From Pseudidiomarina piscicola (GTDB taxonomy: Bacteria; Pseudomonadota; Gammaproteobacteria; Enterobacterales; Alteromonadaceae): a stretch of DNA of 64,000 nt. Below, in pieces: positions 42,400 to 52,855 of the stretch. How positions within the stretch are numbered: position 1 is the first letter of the stretch; each line of letters begins with the position of its first letter. The position numbers and the translations under genes were made by a program. Under the pieces are notes generated by a model that did not search any database, was not told where the DNA came from, and saw only the letters and a program-made list of their open reading frames with translations. Where the stretch lies: the NCBI RefSeq assembly GCF_902806985.1, contig NZ_CADCXY010000003.1, positions 248,001-312,000 of the forward strand. Direction: 5' to 3'.

Positions 42400-42418
42400 C
42401 TCGATTCGTCGGCTTTTT
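42385..42418. terminator. Bidirectional terminator inside the ends of wbpM and csrA
   Basis: AAAGCCGAC, 14-base loop, GTCGGCTTTTT. The left arm lies in the last codons of wbpM and the right arm in the last codons of csrA; both stop codons sit in the loop. Confidence 0.75.
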
Positions 42419-42593
42419 CCTGCTGGATCCGCTCCTGCTGAATCCGATAATACACTTCTTCACGATGCACCGCGATTTCACGTGGTGCATCAATTTGAAT
42501 ACGCACTTGTGAACCACGTACTTCGGCAATGGTAATCGTCACATCATCACCGATTTTAAGTGATTCTCCCGCCTTACGACTTAAGATGAGCAT
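42396..42593 (-). CDS. csrA: Carbon storage regulator, RNA-binding translational regulator
   Basis: 65 residues. [22 protein letters not shown] (residues 1-22) and [22 protein letters not shown] (about 30-51) are the CsrA fold with the RNA-contacting Leu4, Arg6 and Arg44 region intact. It binds GGA motifs in mRNA leaders and controls carbon use, motility and biofilm traits. GGAAGG precedes the ATG. Convergent with and overlapping wbpM by the shared TTAA. Confidence 0.97.
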   Translation of the reverse strand: MLILSRKAGESLKIGDDVTITIAEVRGSQVRIQIDAPREIAVHREEVYYRIQQERIQQEKADESS

Positions 42594-42919
42594 AGCCTTC
42601 CATCCCTTTTTATTCTTATTATTCCATTTGAAACGAATGTTTTAGTTCATTGAAGTATATATGATTTACCTGTGAGTTTTCGAGATTTTTTTGAATGTTT
42701 TTTCAACGCTCTAAGGACAAGCTTGTGACTGGCTGCAGGAAATATTCGCAGTTTTTGTTTCACCGCCCTCTGACATTCGTCATATTTCGAGAAAAAACAG
42801 GCTGTGCTAAAAATTGCTACGCTCTTGTTAAGAGTGTTAGCCAATAAAGTAAGAAATATATGTTAAATGTTGCATTTACATTGTAAGCTAAGCACTCGCC
42901 CAGTAAGGATTACTGAATT
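42594..42919. other. 326-bp AT-rich gap; csrA leader, no clear gene
   Basis: It holds the presumed csrA promoter and the start region of the 91-residue ORF. A 65-residue ORF on the - strand (42647-42844) is rich in Lys/Ser and has no ribosome binding site worth naming. No tRNA-like fold was seen. Confidence 0.4.
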
Positions 42920-43195
42920 ATGGTCTCGAAGGTCTCAAAGGTCGCCAACGGAAAGCAAACAAGGTCGCGCAAACTCCGCAAGGTGTCACTGTATCGCGGC
43001 AACGAATCGATCATGAGTTACTCTCAGCACGAGAGCGATTCGATGTTTTCCGCGTTAAACGCGCTGCGTCGTGAGTTTCATCGGAACCCGGGGCTTACGC
43101 ACGCGGTGGTCACTGATCGCTCGGGGCGTAGCTGGCTCGTGCAACGTGATGTCGGCACACTTAAAGTGCTGTGGTTAACCCTGCGGATCAAGTAA
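42920..43195 (+). CDS. Hypothetical protein
   Basis: 91 residues. The first ~30 are basic (KQTRSRKLRKVSLYRG), the rest may be a small folded domain (MFSALNALRREFHRNPGLTHAVV, RSGRSWLVQRDVGTLK). A later start at 43013 (MSYSQHESD) would remove the basic tail and is equally possible. Not recognised. It is followed 73 bp later by the GGDEF/EAL gene. Coding is supported mainly by codon use and absence of competing frames. Confidence 0.45.
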   Translation: MVSKVSKVANGKQTRSRKLRKVSLYRGNESIMSYSQHESDSMFSALNALRREFHRNPGLTHAVVTDRSGRSWLVQRDVGTLKVLWLTLRIK

Positions 43196-43268
43196 AAGCT
43201 CTACCCAAGCAAATCAAAGTATGGTTAGATGGGCCTAACGTTAACGTGAACGTATAGACAACTGGCCG

Positions 43269-46004
43269 ATGAAAATAATAAATACAGATTTGCAGGCTAG
43301 AGCGGTTGTACAGTTAGTTACAGCAACAGCGCTGTTTTTTGCGGGCTTACTGATTTTCGGGTATCGCCTACTCGAACCTACGCAACAACTGCTTTACCAT
43401 TCCATAAGTTCATCATTTCAAATTATGATGCTGTCGATTGGCGGCGCCGTTTTATTGCGCTGCTATAAGCGTGGCAAGGCGTCGTATCACCGTGTCGCAT
43501 CAGTGATTGCCCTGATTGGTGTGTTAGCAGCCCTAGATGCGCTGATTTTCAATAGCTACTTTGACTCTTTTAACTCCCAAATTCCGTTCTATGTGTATTT
43601 AGCCTTGCTGCCTTTGGCCCTGAGCTTGATTCCAATTTTGCCTGCTGCCGAGCAGCGCAGTGCGTGGCAACAGAGGTTCATACAAGTTAGCGCAAGCTAT
43701 GGGCTTGTGGTTTTTAGTGTTGCGTTGACCTTTTTCATTCTGCATTTGTTGCTTAAGTCGCCGCTGTTAGCGAAGCACCCAACGGGAAGCTTAATTATTT
43801 GCGTAGCCGGTATGGTGGCTGGTGTTGCCGTGTACGGTACCCATTACCGTGGTCGGCGACCGTTGCCAAAACTGTCTAGGGCCTCGTCAAGCTTTACCTC
43901 GTTAACCTTGTTTGCCGTGCTGTTGTTCGGTGTAGGTATGTTTCATAGCGAAATGTCGGAATTGAAACAGCAAGGCAATAGTTCGATTAAGTTGCTACGC
44001 GATAGCCGAGCGACGTTGGGCATGTCAACCATGAAGCTGTTTGAGCGGTTGGGTGAGCGTTGGCAGTTGTACCCGTTTGAGCAGCACTCACGGTTGATGG
44101 AAGTAGATATTTCCTCGTACTTGCAACAAGTCGAGTTTCTTGAGGCATTGATGCTGGTTTCGCCTGACCAACGAGTGGTTTTTGAACGGCTAAAACCGTC
44201 GCGTTCAAGCTACCTTGAAGATGCCATGGCCGACCCAGTGATTCGCGCCGCGCTCGAGCAAAAATCACGCGACACACGAATGTTATTACCGGCCTTTGGC
44301 ATGAGTGGGCATAGTGCGAAAGTTGTGATTGCAGTGCCCGTTGATTTTATCGAGGCCGAAGGAGCCATTGATTCTGGGCTGTATAACCTGCTCGCGGTGC
44401 TGGATGTTCGTTCGATGCTTGATACCACGCTCGTGAACGACATGGAAACAGATATTGAAACCTATACCGAGGTGAAGCCTGGGGTTTGGATGGACCGCTC
44501 AGGATTCTGGGTTAAAGACTCCACCTTTGACTATTTACAGGACTCGGCGCTGCGGCTGACCTCTGAAGTTATCAATATGTATTACAGCCAAGAAATACCT
44601 GCTACCGCGTACTTGTATAAACTGGACTCGTTGCAAGAAACCTCGAATTTACAGATGCTGGTAGTGGTAGGTGGTATTGGGCTAGTGCTGCTGGTGGTGT
44701 TGGCGGTCGAGCGTAACTCAACACTGGAGATTCAAAGTCGCCAGTTGTCGTACCAAGCCCATCACGATGCCCTGACCGGCTTAATGAATCGCAGTAGTAT
44801 TGAGCACTATATTGGTGAGCATTTTTATGCAACCCAAGACGTTACCGTACTGTTTATAGACCTTGATGGGTTTACCCTGATTAACGATAGTCTGGGGCTG
44901 CATGTTGGTGATGCTATTTTGGTGCAACTGGCCGAACGTCTTCATGGCCAACAGCCGCGTCGTAGCGAGCTGGCGCGCTTTGCCAGTGATGAATTTATTT
45001 TGGTGTTGCAGGGGGCGGTGAACTTCCCTGAGCGAGTGAGTACCCTAGCCCATGATATTATGGCGACGGTAGCGCAGCCTTATCATATTGGTGAACATAA
45101 AATCTATTTAACCGCCAGTGTCGGGGTGGCGCATCAAACTGGTAGTGTAAAAACGCCACTGGAACTGATTCAGCGTGCCGATATGGCCATGCACCAAGCC
45201 AAACGCCTTGGTTATAACCATGTTCAGGAGTACGACAAGAGCATGGCGCAACGGTTGTTGTCGACCACCGCCATGCGTAGTGGTTTGCAAGAGGCCATTG
45301 AGCACGATGAATTGCAATTGCACTATCAGCCAATCGTGCGTTGTAACGATCGTCAGTCGGTGCAAGTAGAAGCGCTATTGCGTTGGCGCCAAAGTGATGG
45401 CAGCTATATTCCGCCGAGTGAGTTTATCCCCGTAGCAGAAATGACCGGGCAAATCGTGCCTTTAAGCGAGTGGGTGTTTCGCCAAGCCTTTAGCGATGCG
45501 GTGAAATTGCAAGAGACAGAAACGCCGCAGCGGGTGTCGATTAATGTTTCCGCGCTGCACTTTAATCGTGCCAATTTTGTCGATTTTGTTTTGCAAACTC
45601 TTGCTGAAACAGGCTGCCGTGCCCAGTGGGTCGAATTAGAGCTGACCGAGTCGATATTGCTCGAGGGCACGCAATATGCCATTGATCGGCTGCATACATT
45701 GCGTGAACATGGCTTGACTATTGCGTTAGATGATTTTGGTACAGGCTTCTCAAGCTTAAGCTATTTAAAGCGTCTACCTATTGATATTGTTAAAATTGAT
45801 CGTAGCTTCATTGCCGGCATCGACCGCCATCGTAGTGATCGAGTGCTTATTAACAGCGTGATCAACATTGCCCAAAGTCTCGACTTTGCGGTGTTAGCAG
45901 AAGGCATTGAAACCAAAGAACAAGCAGACTTTGTGACTGATTTAGGCTGTAACTATATGCAGGGGTATTACTTCGGCCGTCCGCTGCCGTTAAAAACGCT
46001 CTAA
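43269..46004 (+). CDS. Membrane GGDEF/EAL protein, probable c-di-GMP phosphodiesterase
   Basis: 911 residues. Up to eight hydrophobic segments in the first ~240 residues (e.g. 15-35, 50-65, 85-110), a periplasmic sensor part (~240-460), one more helix near 470-485, then a GGDEF domain whose signature is degenerate (ASDEF at residues 572-576, so no cyclase activity expected, although GTP binding could remain), and an intact EAL domain (EALLRW, Glu701; ELTESILLEG near 790; DDFGTGFSSLSYL near 820; KIDRSFI). It most likely hydrolyses c-di-GMP. It may be regulated by the signal of the N-terminal part. Upstream ribosome binding site weak. Confidence 0.92.
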   Translation: MKIINTDLQARAVVQLVTATALFFAGLLIFGYRLLEPTQQLLYHSISSSFQIMMLSIGGAVLLRCYKRGKASYHRVASVIALIGVLAALDALIFNSYFDSFNSQIPFYVYLALLPLALSLIPILPAAEQRSAWQQRFIQVSASYGLVVFSVALTFFILHLLLKSPLLAKHPTGSLIICVAGMVAGVAVYGTHYRGRRPLPKLSRASSSFTSLTLFAVLLFGVGMFHSEMSELKQQGNSSIKLLRDSRATLGMSTMKLFERLGERWQLYPFEQHSRLMEVDISSYLQQVEFLEALMLVSPDQRVVFERLKPSRSSYLEDAMADPVIRAALEQKSRDTRMLLPAFGMSGHSAKVVIAVPVDFIEAEGAIDSGLYNLLAVLDVRSMLDTTLVNDMETDIETYTEVKPGVWMDRSGFWVKDSTFDYLQDSALRLTSEVINMYYSQEIPATAYLYKLDSLQETSNLQMLVVVGGIGLVLLVVLAVERNSTLEIQSRQLSYQAHHDALTGLMNRSSIEHYIGEHFYATQDVTVLFIDLDGFTLINDSLGLHVGDAILVQLAERLHGQQPRRSELARFASDEFILVLQGAVNFPERVSTLAHDIMATVAQPYHIGEHKIYLTASVGVAHQTGSVKTPLELIQRADMAMHQAKRLGYNHVQEYDKSMAQRLLSTTAMRSGLQEAIEHDELQLHYQPIVRCNDRQSVQVEALLRWRQSDGSYIPPSEFIPVAEMTGQIVPLSEWVFRQAFSDAVKLQETETPQRVSINVSALHFNRANFVDFVLQTLAETGCRAQWVELELTESILLEGTQYAIDRLHTLREHGLTIALDDFGTGFSSLSYLKRLPIDIVKIDRSFIAGIDRHRSDRVLINSVINIAQSLDFAVLAEGIETKEQADFVTDLGCNYMQGYYFGRPLPLKTL

Positions 46005-46047
46005 CCCCAAGTTCGCAGCACATTGCAGGCATTGATGAGGAGGTATT

Positions 46048-47997
46048 ATGCAGCACAACGTTTATCAAGTGCCGGCTGAAGCGAAAAGCCGTGCCCATAT
46101 CGATAATGACCGTTATCTCGAAATGTATCAGCAGAGTGTGGCTGATCCGGAAAGCTTCTGGCGCGAACAAGGCCAACGCATCAGCTGGTTTAAGCCTTAT
46201 ACAAAGGTTAAAAATACCAGTTTTGCACCGGGCGAGGTCAGCATTAAATGGTTTGAAGACGGTACCTTAAACGCCTGCTACAACTGCGTTGACCGACACC
46301 TTACTGAGCGTGGTGATAAAACGGCGATTATTTGGGAAGGCGACGACCCCTCGGTGAGTGAAGAAATTAGCTACAGCCAGTTGCATGAAGAAGTGTCACG
46401 GTTTGCCAATGGCTTAAAAGAATTGGGTGTTGGTAAAGGCGACCGCGTCGCTATTTACATGCCGATGATTCCTCAGGCCACCTATGCCATGCTGGCCTGT
46501 GCGCGCATTGGTGCGATTCATACGGTGATTTTCGCCGGGTTTTCCCCTAATGCTATCGCCGATCGGGTAAATGATTGCGGCGTGAAGGTGGTGATCACCG
46601 CCGATGCAGGGCGTCGTGGCGGTAAAACAACGCCACTGAAAGCCAACGTCGATGAAGCGCTAAAAGGTGATCGCTGTCCAACCGTTGAGAAAGTTGTGGT
46701 GGCGAATAATACCGATGGCGATGTGGCCTTCGATGAGGGGCGCGATATTTGGTGGCACGACTTAATCAAAGACGTTGCCAAGGAGTGTCAGCCGGAACCC
46801 ATGAACGCCGAAGACCCACTGTTCATTCTTTATACCTCGGGTTCGACCGGGCAACCGAAAGGTGTTTTGCACACCACCGGCGGCTACATGGTTTGGGCGT
46901 CGATGACCCACGAGTATGTTTTTGACTATCATGAAGACGACGTGTATTGGTGTGCGGCTGATGTAGGTTGGGTGACAGGGCATACCTATATTGTTTATGG
47001 GCCGTTGGCGAATGGCGCAACCACATTGGTGTTTGAAGGCTTACCGACGTACCCAAGTATTGGCCGTATTGGTGAGGTGGTTGACAAGCATGGTGTCAAC
47101 ATACTTTATACGGCACCTACGGCGATACGTGCGCTCATGGCTAAAGGCACTGCGGCAGCAGAAACCAGTAAACGCACCTCGTTGCGAACCTTAGGTTCAG
47201 TGGGTGAGCCCATCAACCCAGAAGCGTGGGAGTGGTATCACAAGGTGATCGGTGATTCGCGTTGTCCGATTGTTGATACCTGGTGGCAAACCGAAACTGG
47301 CGGTATCATGATTACCCCATTGCCAGGCGCAACGGCACTCAAACCAGGCTCGGCGACACGGCCTTTCTTTGGCGTGCAACCGGCGCTGGTGGATGCCGAA
47401 GGCTCGATGCTCGAAGGCGCTGTCGATGGCAACCTCGTTATTAAAGACTCGTGGCCGGGGCAGGCGCGCACCTTGTGGGGCGATCATCAACGGTTTGAGC
47501 AAACCTACTTCTCGGCCTACAAGAACCTCTATTTTTCAGGTGATGGCGCCCGCCGTGACGAAGATGATTACTTCTGGATAACCGGTCGCGTCGATGATGT
47601 GTTAAATGTCTCGGGCCACCGCTTAGGCACAGCTGAAATTGAGAGTGTGTTGGTAGAGCATGAAGCGATTTCTGAGGCTGCCGTAGTAGGGTATCCGCAT
47701 GATCTTAAAGGCCAAGGTATTTATGTGTACCTGATTGCGATGTCTGGCACCGAAGTGACCGAGGAATTAACCAAAGAAATTCGTGACTGGGTGCGTAAAG
47801 AATTAAGTCCAATTGCGACCCCGGACTTTATTCATTGGGCTCCCGATTTACCAAAAACGCGCTCGGGCAAAATCATGCGTCGCATTTTGCGAAAAATTGC
47901 CTCAGATGAGTTCGATAACCTAGGTGACACCTCGACTCTAGCCGATCCAAGTGTTGTTGATTCGCTTATCGATAACCGCTTAAACCGTCGTTCTTAA
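46048..47997 (+). CDS. acs: Acetyl-CoA synthetase
   Basis: 649 residues, full length. Converts acetate, ATP and CoA to acetyl-CoA through acetyl-AMP. Motifs: N-terminal [21 protein letters not shown]-binding [20 protein letters not shown] (about residues 262-281), adenylate motif [12 protein letters not shown] (about 410-421), [29 protein letters not shown] and the acetylation/catalytic loop [15 protein letters not shown] (about 609-623), with the Lys that Pat/CobB-type regulation uses. Strong ribosome binding site GGAGG. Monocistronic, with a terminator at 48010. Confidence 0.97.
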   Translation: MQHNVYQVPAEAKSRAHIDNDRYLEMYQQSVADPESFWREQGQRISWFKPYTKVKNTSFAPGEVSIKWFEDGTLNACYNCVDRHLTERGDKTAIIWEGDDPSVSEEISYSQLHEEVSRFANGLKELGVGKGDRVAIYMPMIPQATYAMLACARIGAIHTVIFAGFSPNAIADRVNDCGVKVVITADAGRRGGKTTPLKANVDEALKGDRCPTVEKVVVANNTDGDVAFDEGRDIWWHDLIKDVAKECQPEPMNAEDPLFILYTSGSTGQPKGVLHTTGGYMVWASMTHEYVFDYHEDDVYWCAADVGWVTGHTYIVYGPLANGATTLVFEGLPTYPSIGRIGEVVDKHGVNILYTAPTAIRALMAKGTAAAETSKRTSLRTLGSVGEPINPEAWEWYHKVIGDSRCPIVDTWWQTETGGIMITPLPGATALKPGSATRPFFGVQPALVDAEGSMLEGAVDGNLVIKDSWPGQARTLWGDHQRFEQTYFSAYKNLYFSGDGARRDEDDYFWITGRVDDVLNVSGHRLGTAEIESVLVEHEAISEAAVVGYPHDLKGQGIYVYLIAMSGTEVTEELTKEIRDWVRKELSPIATPDFIHWAPDLPKTRSGKIMRRILRKIASDEFDNLGDTSTLADPSVVDSLIDNRLNRRS

Positions 47998-48009
47998 GCC
48001 CGCTTTTTT

Positions 48010-48043
48010 GAGCTCGCACAGCCTATGTGCGGGCTCCATTTTT
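48010..48043 (+). terminator. Terminator of acs
   Basis: GAGCTCGCACA, loop GCCTA, TGTGCGGGCTC, then CATTTTTT. One G-T wobble in an 11-bp stem. Confidence 0.8.
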
Positions 48044-48160
48044 TACCTATCTTCACCTGTAAATTTTTGTAACATTCTTTGCACACAATGTGTACCTGAT
48101 CGTTTTCGGCTGTGCTAAGGTCAGGGGTGCAGAACTATACAATAAAAAAGGTGGGAAAAA

Positions 48161-51100
48161 ATGAATGATGTTTCTAAAGTCATGCGACCTGCAGTTGTCG
48201 CATTGGCGGTGTTGTCATCACTAACGGCAACGGCGGCGACCGCGCAGCAGTTGCAAGTCAAAACCATGCAGTCACCCGAGCTGATTCAACAGCATAGCGT
48301 CGACAAGAAGTCGAAGCTGGGGCAACGTATGGTTAAGCGTTACGACGTAACGCGCTTTATCGTTGAATTAAACGAGCCAGCAGCGGCCGTTTATAAAGGC
48401 GGTATCGCTGGTTTCGCGCCAACCTCACCGGTGGCGACGAAAAACCAACGTATGCAACTGAGCTCGCAGCCAGTGCAAAGTTATCAGCAGCACTTGCTAA
48501 GCCAGCAAAACGAAGTTTTACGTGGCTTAAAAGCCCGTGTTGGACAGCTTGAAGCAAAACATCATTTAACCCTTACCTTTAACGGTATGGTCGTTGAAAT
48601 GCCCGGTGCAATGGACGATCAGCAAGCACTCATTGCTGAGCTTGAACAGGTTCCAGGCGTTAAACGTGTTTATGAAGATAAAAAGTATTATGCCAGCACG
48701 CCTACTTCAGTAGATCTTGTGCAAGCGCCCCAGCTTTGGAGCGATTTAGGCGGTCAAGCAAATGCCGGTAGTGGCATCAAAATTGCGATTATCGATGGTG
48801 GTATCGACTACGATCATCCGCTTTTTGCAGACAGTGGCGATAACACCGCTGTGCGCCCAACCAAAGCGGACTACTGCACCACGACTCCAGATTTCTGTAA
48901 TGGCAAAATTGTCGCCGCGCGTTGGTATGAGCCCGTAGGCGAAGTTCATCCGGATGAAACCGAAACGCCAGCTGACCACAACGGTCACGGTACCCACGTT
49001 GCGGGTACTGCCGCTGGTAATCCGGGCTCTATCACCATGAATGGTGTTGCACTGAACCTGACAGGTGTGGCACCTGGTGCGTACTTGATGGTGTATAAAG
49101 CACTGTTTAGCGGTCCTGATGGACGCGGTAGCGGTAGCTCGTCACAGTTGTTACCGGCATTAGAAGATGCGGTTGCCGATGGCGCTGACGTGATTAATAA
49201 CTCGTGGGGCGGTGGTCCTGGTGGAGATCCAGCCGACAGCCCTTACCGTTCGGCGTTTGTTGCCGCGCGTGAAGCTGGTGTGTTAACGGTCACTGCGGCC
49301 GGTAACGATGGCCCCGGTGATCGTACTATCGGTTGCCCTGCTTGTGTTGAAGACGGCCTAACCGTTGCTAGCAGCCAGCACGGCCGTGAAATTAGCCCAA
49401 GCGTTAGCGCCGCAGGTTTACCAGATGTCACTGCCGTTATCGGTAGTGGTGATTTTAGCATTACCGCAGATATTACCGGCTCACTAGCGCTGGCAAGTAA
49501 TGCCGGCGACAACATCGCTTGTAGTGCCTTCCCAGCAGACACTTTTGACAACCAAATTGTCTTGGTGCAACGCGGCACTTGTAGCTTTGAGCAGAAAGCG
49601 ACGAATGTGCAAGACGCAGGCGCTAAGGCCATGATCGTTTATAACAACGAAGCGGGCATTTTAAACATGTCGATGAATGCCACCACGTTGCCATCGGTCA
49701 TGATTACCCAGCAAGCGGGTAATGCCATCGTCGCTGAGTGGAGCAGTGCTTCAACGGCGACCATCAATGCCCCACAACAGACTATCAACGAAGACCTGCA
49801 AGACAGTATGTCGTCGTTTAGTTCACGTGGCCCGAATGGTGATTCAAGCTTCTTGAAGCCTGACATCACTGCGCCAGGTAGCAATATTTTAGCGCCAGTG
49901 CCAGACGATGCTGTCGGTCAAATGTCAGGTACCTCAATGGCATCACCGCATGTGGCAGGTGCTGCTGCATTGTTGCTTGATCATCGTGGTGACTTAACAC
50001 CAGAACAACTGAAGTCAGTGTTAATGACCTCGGTTGATGCGGGTGTTCGTGATGACGACCTCGTCACCAGCGCGTCACCTTTTGATCGTGGTGCCGGACG
50101 CATGAACGTGCGTGCAGCAGCAGACAGCTTTGTCGTGGTTGATAAACCATCGATGGCAAATAACGCCTGTTCGTTAGGTTGTTCGTTTACCCGCACCTTC
50201 ACTAATACAGGCGACACCGATGTTAGTTTTGAGGTTGCCTTTGCACCTGAAAACACCGCCTTAACTGCGGTGATTGATACGCCGGTATTTAACCTTGCTG
50301 CAGGTGAAAGTAAGTCGATTTCGTTTGACTTAGATTCACGTTGGTTACCTGATGGCTGGGCGTTCGCCGATGTTATCTTAACCAGCAGCGCAAGCAGCCA
50401 CCCAACCATGCGTTTACCGGTTGCAATTTATGCCTCGTCTTCTGATAACGAAGCAATTGTGACTGTCGCGCATACCGAAGGTACGGTTGAGCTCGGTACG
50501 CCATTTAGCATCAATACCCGCGGTGCACTCGGTAGTACTGATGAGCCAGTGACCATTGATATCCAGTTGCCAACGGGTGCCACCTTGGTTGATGGCTCAC
50601 TTAGCTTCAATGAAAATCGCGCAAGTGCGACCAGCAAAGGTGCAGCGGACGACGGTGGAAGTATTAGCTGGAGTGGTTCACAGAACGACGAAGCCGATAC
50701 CGAAAACATGGCCGATGCAAGCACTGAGTTCTTCGCCGGCCAAACCATTGAAGACTTAACCGGTCAACCACCTGGGCAATCAGTTTGTACCGATGGCTGT
50801 GACGATGATATCTTCACATTCCCTATTGATGATCTTGGCGGTATCACCCTTGATGGCGTGAATTATGATGTCATTACCATTTCAACCAATGGCATTATTG
50901 CTGCCGGTGATAATGCTCCGGCAATGAGTGGAACGGCAAGCAATCAGCCTATTCCTGACGAAAGTCGCCCAGTTGCCTTCTGGGCACCGTTCTGGACCGA
51001 CCTAGAAATGGGCCCCAGCGCTGGTGGCGGCCAAATTAACTATGCCGTACTTGGCGATGGCACCACTGATTATTTAGTCATGGAGTTTGAAAGTGTGCGT

Positions 51101-52426
51101 CAATGGAATGATGATTCCGGTGATCGTTATACTTTCTCGGTGTGGTTTGAGCTAGGCAGCGATAACGTTTACTTCAACTACATTGACGTGCCTGCTTCAA
51201 TGCCTGCGAATCTGCGCTCAAGCCTTACCATTGGTGCGCAAGCCGCCGCTGATGCACTTGGTAACATTGGTATTGAGCACGTGCATAACTTTGGTACCAA
51301 CTATCCATCGAATGGCGATTTATTGCAGCCGCAATTGGCGCGGGGTGAACGTGCAAGTGTTGACGTGAGCTTCGACTTAACGGTGGATACCATTGCTGAT
51401 GCGCCAAATCGTGCAGTAGAAACCACGCGTGATGACGCCGTAAACATCGACTTAAGTGCCGAGTTTGCAGCTCCAGGTCGTGATTTACTGACCCTTGCAA
51501 CCGTGAGCTCTGGCTCAGCAAGTTACAGTGCGGCATTGCCACAAGAAATTGTTGCCGACGGTGATGTGGTTGTTGAAGTTGTCGATAGTCCAACGAACGG
51601 CTCGGTTGAGCTACTGGCAAATAACACTATGCGTTATGTGCCAAATGCTAACTATGTCGGTACTGACAGCTTCACCTATCGTGGTGTTGACGATGGTGGC
51701 CAGTCGACGAGCACGGGTACGGTAACTGTTACTGTGGTGAATAACCCACCTACCGTCGTTGTAGTTCCGGTGGCAGGCCCGCAACCAGCAGATACCTTGG
51801 TTGAGCTTGATGCCAGCGGTAGTAGTGACCCTGACGGCGATACGTTGACTTATGCTTGGCAGCAACTGGAAGGCCCAAGCGTCGAAATCGCTGACAGTGA
51901 TAAGGCGGTTGCATCGATTGTTGTTCCAGCCCTTGAGCAGTCCGCTGAAGCGCAATTCGAAGTGACGGTTTCTGACGGCGCGCAAAGTGCCACAGCAACA
52001 GTGTCAGTAAGCTTCCGTGGTGCGAACGTGGCGCCAAATGCGAGTGCCAATAGTGCATTGACGCGCGTACCAAGTGGTCAAGACGTGACGCTAAGCGGTG
52101 AGAGCAGTGGTGACCCTGACGGCGATACCCTGTCGTACAGCTGGACACAAACCGCAGGGCCAAGTGTGTCGCTTTCGAGCACCAGCGAGGTGACGGCGAC
52201 CTTCACGGCGCCTAACGTCAGCGCAGAGACTGACCTGACCTTCGAGCTCACAGTAAGTGACGGTTCATTGGAAGACAGCGATGAGGTAACAATTACCGTT
52301 TACGCTGTAGACTCTGGTGACGGTGATGATGGTGGTAGCGGTGATACGTCATCAGGTAGCTTCGGTGCCTGGTTAGCTTTGCTGGCATTACCTTTAGTAT
52401 GGCTGCGTCGTCGGACGCAGCGATAA
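48161..52426 (+). CDS. Secreted S8 (subtilisin-like) protease with GlyGly-CTERM tail
   Basis: 1421 residues. Signal peptide ~1-27, an I9-type propeptide (~60-180), then the peptidase with catalytic Asp212 (IIDGGIDYDHP), His276 (NGHGTHVAGTAAG) and Ser592 (GTSMASPHVAGAAAL). The wide His-Ser spacing is due to an inserted PA-type domain (about residues 430-560, CSAFPADTFDNQIVLVQRGTC). After residue ~650 come beta-sandwich parts and two PKD/cadherin-like repeats (LDASGSSDPDGDTLTYAWQQ, LSGESSGDPDGDTLSYSWTQ). The end (GDTSSGSFGAWLALLALPLV, then WLRRR) is a GlyGly-CTERM sorting signal for rhombosortase processing at the cell surface. A nutritional extracellular protease. Confidence 0.93.
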   Translation: MNDVSKVMRPAVVALAVLSSLTATAATAQQLQVKTMQSPELIQQHSVDKKSKLGQRMVKRYDVTRFIVELNEPAAAVYKGGIAGFAPTSPVATKNQRMQLSSQPVQSYQQHLLSQQNEVLRGLKARVGQLEAKHHLTLTFNGMVVEMPGAMDDQQALIAELEQVPGVKRVYEDKKYYASTPTSVDLVQAPQLWSDLGGQANAGSGIKIAIIDGGIDYDHPLFADSGDNTAVRPTKADYCTTTPDFCNGKIVAARWYEPVGEVHPDETETPADHNGHGTHVAGTAAGNPGSITMNGVALNLTGVAPGAYLMVYKALFSGPDGRGSGSSSQLLPALEDAVADGADVINNSWGGGPGGDPADSPYRSAFVAAREAGVLTVTAAGNDGPGDRTIGCPACVEDGLTVASSQHGREISPSVSAAGLPDVTAVIGSGDFSITADITGSLALASNAGDNIACSAFPADTFDNQIVLVQRGTCSFEQKATNVQDAGAKAMIVYNNEAGILNMSMNATTLPSVMITQQAGNAIVAEWSSASTATINAPQQTINEDLQDSMSSFSSRGPNGDSSFLKPDITAPGSNILAPVPDDAVGQMSGTSMASPHVAGAAALLLDHRGDLTPEQLKSVLMTSVDAGVRDDDLVTSASPFDRGAGRMNVRAAADSFVVVDKPSMANNACSLGCSFTRTFTNTGDTDVSFEVAFAPENTALTAVIDTPVFNLAAGESKSISFDLDSRWLPDGWAFADVILTSSASSHPTMRLPVAIYASSSDNEAIVTVAHTEGTVELGTPFSINTRGALGSTDEPVTIDIQLPTGATLVDGSLSFNENRASATSKGAADDGGSISWSGSQNDEADTENMADASTEFFAGQTIEDLTGQPPGQSVCTDGCDDDIFTFPIDDLGGITLDGVNYDVITISTNGIIAAGDNAPAMSGTASNQPIPDESRPVAFWAPFWTDLEMGPSAGGGQINYAVLGDGTTDYLVMEFESVRQWNDDSGDRYTFSVWFELGSDNVYFNYIDVPASMPANLRSSLTIGAQAAADALGNIGIEHVHNFGTNYPSNGDLLQPQLARGERASVDVSFDLTVDTIADAPNRAVETTRDDAVNIDLSAEFAAPGRDLLTLATVSSGSASYSAALPQEIVADGDVVVEVVDSPTNGSVELLANNTMRYVPNANYVGTDSFTYRGVDDGGQSTSTGTVTVTVVNNPPTVVVVPVAGPQPADTLVELDASGSSDPDGDTLTYAWQQLEGPSVEIADSDKAVASIVVPALEQSAEAQFEVTVSDGAQSATATVSVSFRGANVAPNASANSALTRVPSGQDVTLSGESSGDPDGDTLSYSWTQTAGPSVSLSSTSEVTATFTAPNVSAETDLTFELTVSDGSLEDSDEVTITVYAVDSGDGDDGGSGDTSSGSFGAWLALLALPLVWLRRRTQR

Positions 52427-52444
52427 GCCACAGGAGCGTGGGTT

Positions 52445-52855
52445 ATGAAATATTTGGTTATAAGTGCAAGTATCGCCTTACTGGTCGGTTGTGGGGGCCC
52501 TGCTGAAGAGCCCCGAACCGAGCCGATGAGCGAAATGGAAGATACACAGGCCCGTTTGGCGGGCCTGGATCAACAAATTCGTTCAATGATTGGTATGGCG
52601 TACGCCGACAGTGTAGAGCAATGTCGCTTGGCTGAAGTAGGGCGTCGCCCCTGCGGTGGCCCAGACTACTACATGGCTTATTCGACCGCGGCGGTCGACG
52701 AGTCTGCGTTGCTAGAGCTAATTGCTGATCATCGCAAGCTACAGAATAGTTATCAGCAACAGAACGACATTGTTGGTACCTGTGAAGTGATTCCTAAACC
52801 TGTACTGACACTGCAGGGCGGGCGTTGTATTGCGAGTGCTACGGCCGAGCGCTAG
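52445..52855 (+). CDS. Small lipoprotein, hypothetical
   Basis: 136 residues; signal peptide with lipobox LVGC (Cys16), then an acidic Pro/Glu-rich linker (GGPAEEPRTEPMSEME) and a mostly helical domain with four more Cys (QCRLAEVGRRPCGGPDYY, GTCEVIPKPVL, RCIASA) that may form two disulfides. Not recognised; 18 bp after the protease gene in the same direction (AGGAG upstream), so probably co-transcribed, and possibly helping its secretion or maturation. Confidence 0.75.
   Translation: MKYLVISASIALLVGCGGPAEEPRTEPMSEMEDTQARLAGLDQQIRSMIGMAYADSVEQCRLAEVGRRPCGGPDYYMAYSTAAVDESALLELIADHRKLQNSYQQQNDIVGTCEVIPKPVLTLQGGRCIASATAER

Noticed and set aside
42647-42844. 65-codon open frame on the - strand upstream of csrA
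   Set aside because: Lys/Ser-rich, no ribosome binding site, in an AT-rich promoter region; could be real only with outside evidence.
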